From Brachypodium distachyon (Eukaryota; Streptophyta; Magnoliopsida; Poales; Poaceae): a stretch of DNA of 64,000 nucleotides. The DNA is taken from NCBI RefSeq assembly GCF_000005505.3, contig NC_016134.3:4092001-4156000 (forward strand). The letters run 5' to 3'. Of the stretch, positions 58,923-64,000 are shown one piece after another (the stretch's first letter is position 1; the number at the start of each line of letters is the position of its first letter). Under the pieces are notes generated by a model, which was given only the letters and a program-made list of their open reading frames with translations, ran no database searches and was not told where the DNA came from. A program made the position numbers and the translations under genes.

Positions 58923-59378
58923 GCCAGCATTCATTAACCAGCTCATCTTTTCTCATTGCCTTGTTGCATGCTCACCGGTCTCATGATCTGGATCTGGATC
59001 TGACATTAAACTACACGCTTGCAGATGAGTTTGCCTCTAATAATCGAGACATGGCAGGTTTATCATAAACCCAACTAGCAACTAGAATTAGAGATGCCTC
59101 TTCCGCTGAGTACACATAAAAAATCAGCAGCTTGTCCTGAAGATGGTTGGCCGGCATTCATTAACCAGCTCATCTTTTCTCATTGCCTCGTTGCATGCTC
59201 ACCGGTCTCATGATCTGGATCTGGATCTGACATTAAACTACACGCTTGCAGATGAGTTTGCCTCTAATAATCGAGACATGGCAGGTTTATCATAAACCCA
59301 ACTAGCAACTAGAATTAGAGATGCCTCTTACGCTCAGTACACATAAAAAATCAGCAGCTTTGTCCTGCAGATGGTTGG
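58923..59378. repeat. 227-bp recent tandem duplication upstream of the DUF241 pseudogene
   Basis: Copies start gcc(a/g)gcattcattaacc at 58923 and 59150 and run through ctcaccggtctcatgatctg and cgagacatggcaggtttatc to cagatggttgg. Only a handful of differences separate them. Confidence 0.9.
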
Positions 59379-59539
59379 CCTCTGGGGATGGCAGCACAAT
59401 ATTCCATGATCAACAAGATTCTGGCTGTCTAAAAGTCCTCTACATTGTCCGCAAAGCTATGGCTTCTGCTTCTTTCGTTATATATGGGTAAACCATATCT
59501 GTACCATCACCATAACAATACGGTTTCACTTCTCTTTTC

Positions 59540-60165
59540 TTCCATTTCCAAACAAGAGTGTCTTCCAGCCCCTGCTCCAACGAAATCAACATCGAAGAAC
59601 TGCTGCAGATCCTGAAGGCCAACATCTCTTCAACTTCTGCGACCATTGACACAATTCTCGATGGTTTCAGAAGCCAAATTACCTTTCGCCAGCCACAGCA
59701 AAGGAAAGCCATGGAGCTCGAGCACTCTCTTGCACTGCTTGGCACATCTGCAACACCATCCAAGAGAGCTTTTCTGAGCTCAAGACGAGAACTCATGAGA
59801 TGCAGTTGGTTCTTAAAAGAGGAGATGACAAAGCTATTCTAGCCAATATACAGTCTTCCATCCGTCTGACCAACAAGGCGCAACAACAGTTCAAGAAGAT
59901 AATCAAGACGTGTGATTCAGCTGACCAACAGAGCTGCAGGGTGGTCATGCTGTAAACTGAAGAAAGAGAGGCCTCTGTATCAGTGCTTGAATCATCCTCA
60001 CTCCTGTTAAGGCAAATTGTGAAGCCAGCTTGTACCAAGTGGCCTCTTATCTTCAAGATATTCCAGAAGAAACAATTTGCATGTGATCTTGAGAGCGGTG
60101 TTGAGACTTTGTTCAGGAGACTGATCCAGATCTGAGTTTCTCTTCTAAATGCTCTGAGCATGTAG
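59540..60165 (+). pseudogene. DUF241-family pseudogene (array copy 1)
   Basis: The sequence follows the intact copy at 61 kb from VSSSPCSNEINIEELLQILK to the C-terminal FRRLIQI and ALSM. The start ATG is missing (an FHFQTRV start is read from TTCCATTTC). A frameshift falls after LEHSLALLG; the frame resumes at [16 protein letters not shown] interrupts after CRVVML and TGA after LIQI. A TATA-like TATATA sits at 59479-59484. It is therefore a disabled member of the local array. Confidence 0.85.
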
Positions 60166-60169
60166 ATAG

Positions 60170-60942
60170 ACGATACACCAATTCTGCCCCCGAGGTGAGT
60201 GGCATCTTTTAGTGGACCTGCTGATCATAACAATTTTCCAATGTGTAAATTACTAAATTACAGAAATTGTACAGAAAAATATAATCAGTTGAGATAGAAA
60301 ATCAGTTTTTGATCTATTTCCTATGACATACTTTACTATTTATGTTTGTTGTGAAACAATCACCTAAATTTGGAGGAGTTAATTCGGACGGAATTTTTAG
60401 TAAATCAGAAGATGCTGATAATTGTTGCTATTAAAGAAGCAGATAGCTACGTCTTGCAATATGAGCTTTGAAACGCTTTAGTATGAGATGGCCATGCGTT
60501 TCCTCAGCAACAGGCAAAGGATCCTTGAGCAGTGGATCAAGCTAAAAGAAGCCAGCTCCAACGGTCGAAGTGGAGCATGCAAGTAGCATGCATTGTGCAG
60601 AATAGAGCACCTACTAAATACAATAATTATAAAATACCTACATAGCACGGATACCACCAATAAATACTCCATTAGGACTCCGTTAAAAGTGTGCGATCAC
60701 GTCAAGATCCACCAATAGAGCAAACTCCCTGCTGATTCTTGTCGCCAATAGCTGAAACATGGCAATGTGATATCTCATTGGAAGAACAGCTAATGCACTA
60801 AAGAATTTGAACCACACATGAGCAAAGATTCCTAATGTTGCTGCCAGATCTAAAAACCTTGATAGACAGCATCTGTGAAGATGAATTGGCATGATTCCTT
60901 GTGTCTACCATTCAAATGGACTTGCATCATACAGTTCCTAAG
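60170..60942. other. Spacer of the DUF241 tandem unit
   Basis: Sequence from about 60480 (atgagatggccatg, agccagctccaac, gtgcagaatagagcacctac, gtcaagatcc) recurs in the same order at 62710-62940, a spacing of about 2.23 kb. It is therefore part of the duplicated cassette. No gene. Confidence 0.6.
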
Positions 60943-60950
60943 TATAAATA
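60943..60950 (+). promoter_or_regulatory. TATA box of the intact DUF241 gene
   Basis: agTATAAATAgg lies about 100 bases upstream of the start codon, a strong plant TATA box at a typical distance. Confidence 0.75.
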
Positions 60951-61046
60951 GGCCTCAGGAGAAGGGTAAACACATCAAACCAAAAGGTGCTCTCCCATTC
61001 TCATATCCTCAAACTCAACACAGAGAAAAGAGTTTCAGAATCAGAT

Positions 61047-61754
61047 ATGGCTTGCCATCTTAGATCAATCAGTCTGCCTTCTAGGCCTCACACCAAAGTT
61101 GAAGAGGAGCTGCAGAGCCTAGAGGCATGCATCTCTTCACCTTCCATGACCATCGAGACAATCTCTGACGGTCTGAGGAGGCTTGGAGACATCTATGGAA
61201 CTATTGAGGAGATCATGTGTCTTCCTAGCAATCAAGTTTGCTCCAGCCAACAAAGGAAGATGTTGGACGGAGAAATGGGGTGCTCCCTTGAGCTCCTAGA
61301 TCTCTGCAATGCTATGCACGAGGACTTCACCGAGCTGAAGGCCATTATCCAAGATCTGCAAGTTGCTACCAGAAAAGGAGATGAAGCAGCCATTCAGGTC
61401 AAGATCCAGTCTTACACCCGGTTGGTGAAGACAGCGAAGAAACATTTCAAGAAGGCCGAGAAGAAGGTTACTTCATCCAAGGATGGTTGCAGGATGGTCA
61501 GGCTGTTGAGCGAGGCTAGAGAGATCACTACCTCTCTGCTTGAGTCAACATTGAACCTCCTGTCCAAGCAAATTGCAAACCCTAAACGATCTCTCGTCTG
61601 CAAGGCATTCCAGAAGAAAACCTCAGTTGTTTGCAAGGAGGAGCAGTTGCAGGTCCTAGAGTGCAGTGTCGGAGATCTTGAGGCTGGAGCAGGAATTCTG
61701 TTCCGGAGATTGGTCCAGAGCAGAGTTACCCTCCTAAACATTCTTAGCCCATAG
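61047..61754 (+). CDS. DUF241-domain protein (array copy 2, intact)
   Basis: A single-exon gene of 235 residues. It starts [20 protein letters not shown], the typical opening of grass DUF241 proteins (Met-Ala, basic/serine stretch, then EELQSLEA). The rest is mostly helical, with heptad-like charged segments, including [30 protein letters not shown] and a C-terminal [20 protein letters not shown] followed by TLLNILS. DUF241 is a plant family of unknown biochemical role, often in single-exon tandem clusters and expressed in roots or under stress. An in-frame stretch upstream also holds an ATG at 60987, but that lies within 40 bases of the TATA box, so MACHLRS is preferred. The flanking copies on both sides are broken, leaving this as the only functional member visible. 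Confidence 0.88.
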   Translation: MACHLRSISLPSRPHTKVEEELQSLEACISSPSMTIETISDGLRRLGDIYGTIEEIMCLPSNQVCSSQQRKMLDGEMGCSLELLDLCNAMHEDFTELKAIIQDLQVATRKGDEAAIQVKIQSYTRLVKTAKKHFKKAEKKVTSSKDGCRMVRLLSEAREITTSLLESTLNLLSKQIANPKRSLVCKAFQKKTSVVCKEEQLQVLECSVGDLEAGAGILFRRLVQSRVTLLNILSP

Positions 61755-61759
61755 ATACT

Positions 61760-63640
61760 CCACATCTGTTAGTCTTAACACCTGCGATTGGCTTCCACCT
61801 TTTAAAGGATTGCCATTCCCATTGTATATGTAGAAATGTACAGAAATCTCCATATAGAAAAGGAAACAGAAGTTTTGATCCAACTCATATCGTGTACTCA
61901 ATCCTCGTGTGCTTCTGAGATTCATGATGTGGTTATGCACTCTGGTATAGGCTTCCATTTTTATGGAACGAAAATGGATAGCACATATAAAAAACGATGT
62001 GATTATGCAATGTGATGCTGCAATATTGCCTTTCTGGTGAATATACAGGACAGAACCTAGCAAGATAATTATGCAATATGTACTACCTTAATCATATGAC
62101 CTCCAGATATAAAGATTTGTCAGGCAATTTAATTTGGCCATTGCATGTGGCCATGTTGCCCAAGCTTGTTTACAAAATATCATAATTAGTGTGTGATCCT
62201 TGTTTGGTGCATCTTGTGCTATATCCATCATACATGCCAGGTCCGAGCCTCAATGGCAAGCTTGCGATTACAATTAGGACAACATATTAGCTGGCCAAAT
62301 TTACTGCACGATCACACAGCCTAGCCTGGTATTGCTTTCTTTAGTTTGTATATATCCACATCATGACAAATGAACTCTCCAACATAAAAATATAGTTACA
62401 ATGAACGAGATAACAACTTCAGTTTGTTGGTTGGCACAACCATGGTGGTGGTGGTGGTTGCAAAACGATGTCACAAATTTCTAAATAACAATTTTCCACT
62501 GTGTACACATAAGAGGAATTAATCAATTGAGAAACAAAAACACAAATATATTTTTCCCACTTCCTGTTGTACCTACATGTTTTACACACTTCGGTACAAT
62601 AACTAAGTTTGGGGTGGTTAGTTCAAGAGATTGTTTCCAGGAAAGAAGAAATAATCTATTTAGAAGATGCTTATCATTGTTGTTCATGCTTAACTTTAAA
62701 ATAACTTAATATGAGATGGCCATGTTATTCAGATGCTATGTGTTGCAGCAGAAAAAGCAAAAGATCTTTTCTAGTTGACCTTGCTACCACATCTAAAACA
62801 AAGCCAGCTCCAACCCAAGTATCATGAATTGTGCATAGCAGTACACCTACTGGAATTAAAAACTGCACAAAAACTAGATAACATGCTTGTAACGAATACT
62901 ATAGTTAGCACTGGAGCATGCAAATATGTCAAGATCCCCCAGTAGACTGAACTGACGTGCTGTTCCTTGTTGGTGATAGCTGGAACCAGTCCTGGCTGGA
63001 ACATAAAGAACACGATGGCTCATCCGGAGGATACTTACTGCTAAGTGCACTAAGAAGTTGAGCTACACATGACATGAGTGATTAAACAGATTGTTACTGC
63101 CAGTGACTGGAACACGATAGCATCAACGATACTACTCAGTTATTTTATTTGGAGCATGCAAGCTCCTATATACACTCATTCCAGCTGCTAGTATTTGAAA
63201 CATATAGTTTGATTCATTCAATAGTGGGAAATTGGACAGCACATGGGTCACCTTGAGATTGGAATAGATCCCAAAGGCTTCAAAGCACGACACGTGCACA
63301 AAACATGCCAATGCCACACAAGTGATCGAAATCAAGATAAACACTAGAGGCGAAGTCAACTGCTCTTTGATTAGAGAAGTCAAAGCTCACGGATCTCATG
63401 ATCTGGGTCTACACACCCGTGCAGATGAGCTTGCCACCAAAATCGAGACATGGTAGCCTTGTAGCCTCAATTAGAGAGATGCTACCTGATGAAGATGGTT
63501 GGGAGCTAGATACAAAAGAAGAAGAATCAACTTGTCTTTGAGATTGTTGTTATTTGTTGCACCGGCAGGCAGCAAAGAATATCATCATCGATAAGATTCT
63601 TGTTCTCTACCGGATCAGCAATGCATGCCATGGCTTTCTG
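61760..63640. other. Second spacer of the DUF241 tandem unit
   Basis: It holds the repeat of the 60.5-60.9 kb spacer (62710-63115) and, at 63375-63540, sequence like that preceding copy 1 (gatctcatgatctggg, gagcttgccacc...cgagacatgg). No separate gene is visible. Confidence 0.5.
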
Positions 63641-63650
63641 CTTCTTTCAG

Positions 63651-64000
63651 TATATATAGGGCAAGCCATGGCCAGATCTCAACACCATTGCAACACAAGC
63701 TTCTCTTTGAATCTCCTCTTCCATTCCCAATTAACAAAGTTAAAACCCCAGGAAGTAGGCAATTCTGAACTCCATGGCCTTCTGCTGTTCAGTGGTAGAA
63801 TAATTCTTCCTATCTGTTGGAGGTTGGTGCTGCCTTCTTTCACTATATAGAAGGTGCAACTGTTACTGAAGAGAGGAGATGACATGGCAGACCATGCCAA
63901 GGTTCAGTGTTGTGGCCGCTTGGCAAGACTCACAGGCAGTTGAAGAAGATCACCAGCAACAATGCCTCTGACATGGAGGGGTCCGGGTTGATCAAGATGA
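63651..64000 (+). pseudogene. DUF241-family fragment (array copy 3), runs off right edge
   Basis: A TATATATA box (63651-63658) with the same upstream words as copy 1 (atggcttt.ctgcttctttc) is followed by the start region caagcttctctttgaatctc and cattcccaattaac. Most of the N-terminal half is absent or scrambled. Coding similarity resumes near 63868 as LKRGDDMADHAKVQ, then RLARLT and, after a frame change, QLKKITSNNASDMEG. It is degenerate. Confidence 0.65.

Overview
This is a grass nuclear genomic window, most likely from a Triticeae or other Pooideae species. The genes have introns and high third-position GC. Stowaway MITEs with CTCCCTCCGT ends are frequent, two LINE relics and Helitron-like termini are present, and there is a nuclear tRNA-Thr. 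The combination of a CSLD4-type cellulose synthase-like gene, a PR10 gene, a polygalacturonase-like gene and a CBP60-like gene resembles, from memory, the Os12g0555 neighbourhood of rice chromosome 12. I could not test that synteny here.

Layout from left to right. Positions 1-1549 hold the 5' half of a CBP60 calmodulin-binding gene (minus) that runs off the left edge. Positions 5791-8791 hold a complete five-exon Di19 zinc-finger gene (minus). A tRNA-Thr(AGU) lies at 9580-9653. From 9.8 to 15 kb there are decayed gene fragments, short tandem duplications and a Helitron-type 3' terminus. A 5'-truncated LINE (15244-17285) is bounded by a 13-bp target-site duplication. A lone signal-peptide exon lies at 18.2 kb. 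A minus-strand gene relic lies at 19.5-20.2 kb, and an 11-unit minisatellite with a three-unit higher-order pattern at 22.3-22.8 kb. The CSLD4 gene (25671-29484, plus, three exons) is intact. Its 3' flank carries modules that recur at 33.3-34.1 kb, separated by a poly-A-tailed retroelement and a terminal-inverted-repeat element.

Continuing right: a single-exon PR10/Bet v 1 gene (34512-35021, minus); a six-exon secreted GH28 polygalacturonase-like gene (37135-40224, minus); a long gene-poor stretch with a second Helitron-type end at 44.37 kb; a second LINE relic (about 47.0-49.6 kb); a DUF6598 gene (50139-51857, plus) whose second intron junction does not resolve cleanly; a two-exon defensin-like peptide gene (53728-54074, plus); three tandem copies of an unrecognised exon-like segment (56.6-57.3 kb, minus); and a tandem array of DUF241 genes in which the first copy is a pseudogene, the second (61047-61754) is intact and the third is a degenerate fragment at the right edge.

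Functionally this is not one pathway. CSLD4 and the GH28 protein act in cell-wall building and remodelling. CBP60, PR10 and the defensin-like peptide belong to defence-associated families, and Di19 to stress signalling. I found no convincing evidence of a novel multi-gene system. The most unusual items are the higher-order minisatellite, the DUF241 cassette array, the triplicated exon, the small defensin-like gene and the DUF6598 gene with repeats in its acidic N-terminus and a broken intron junction.
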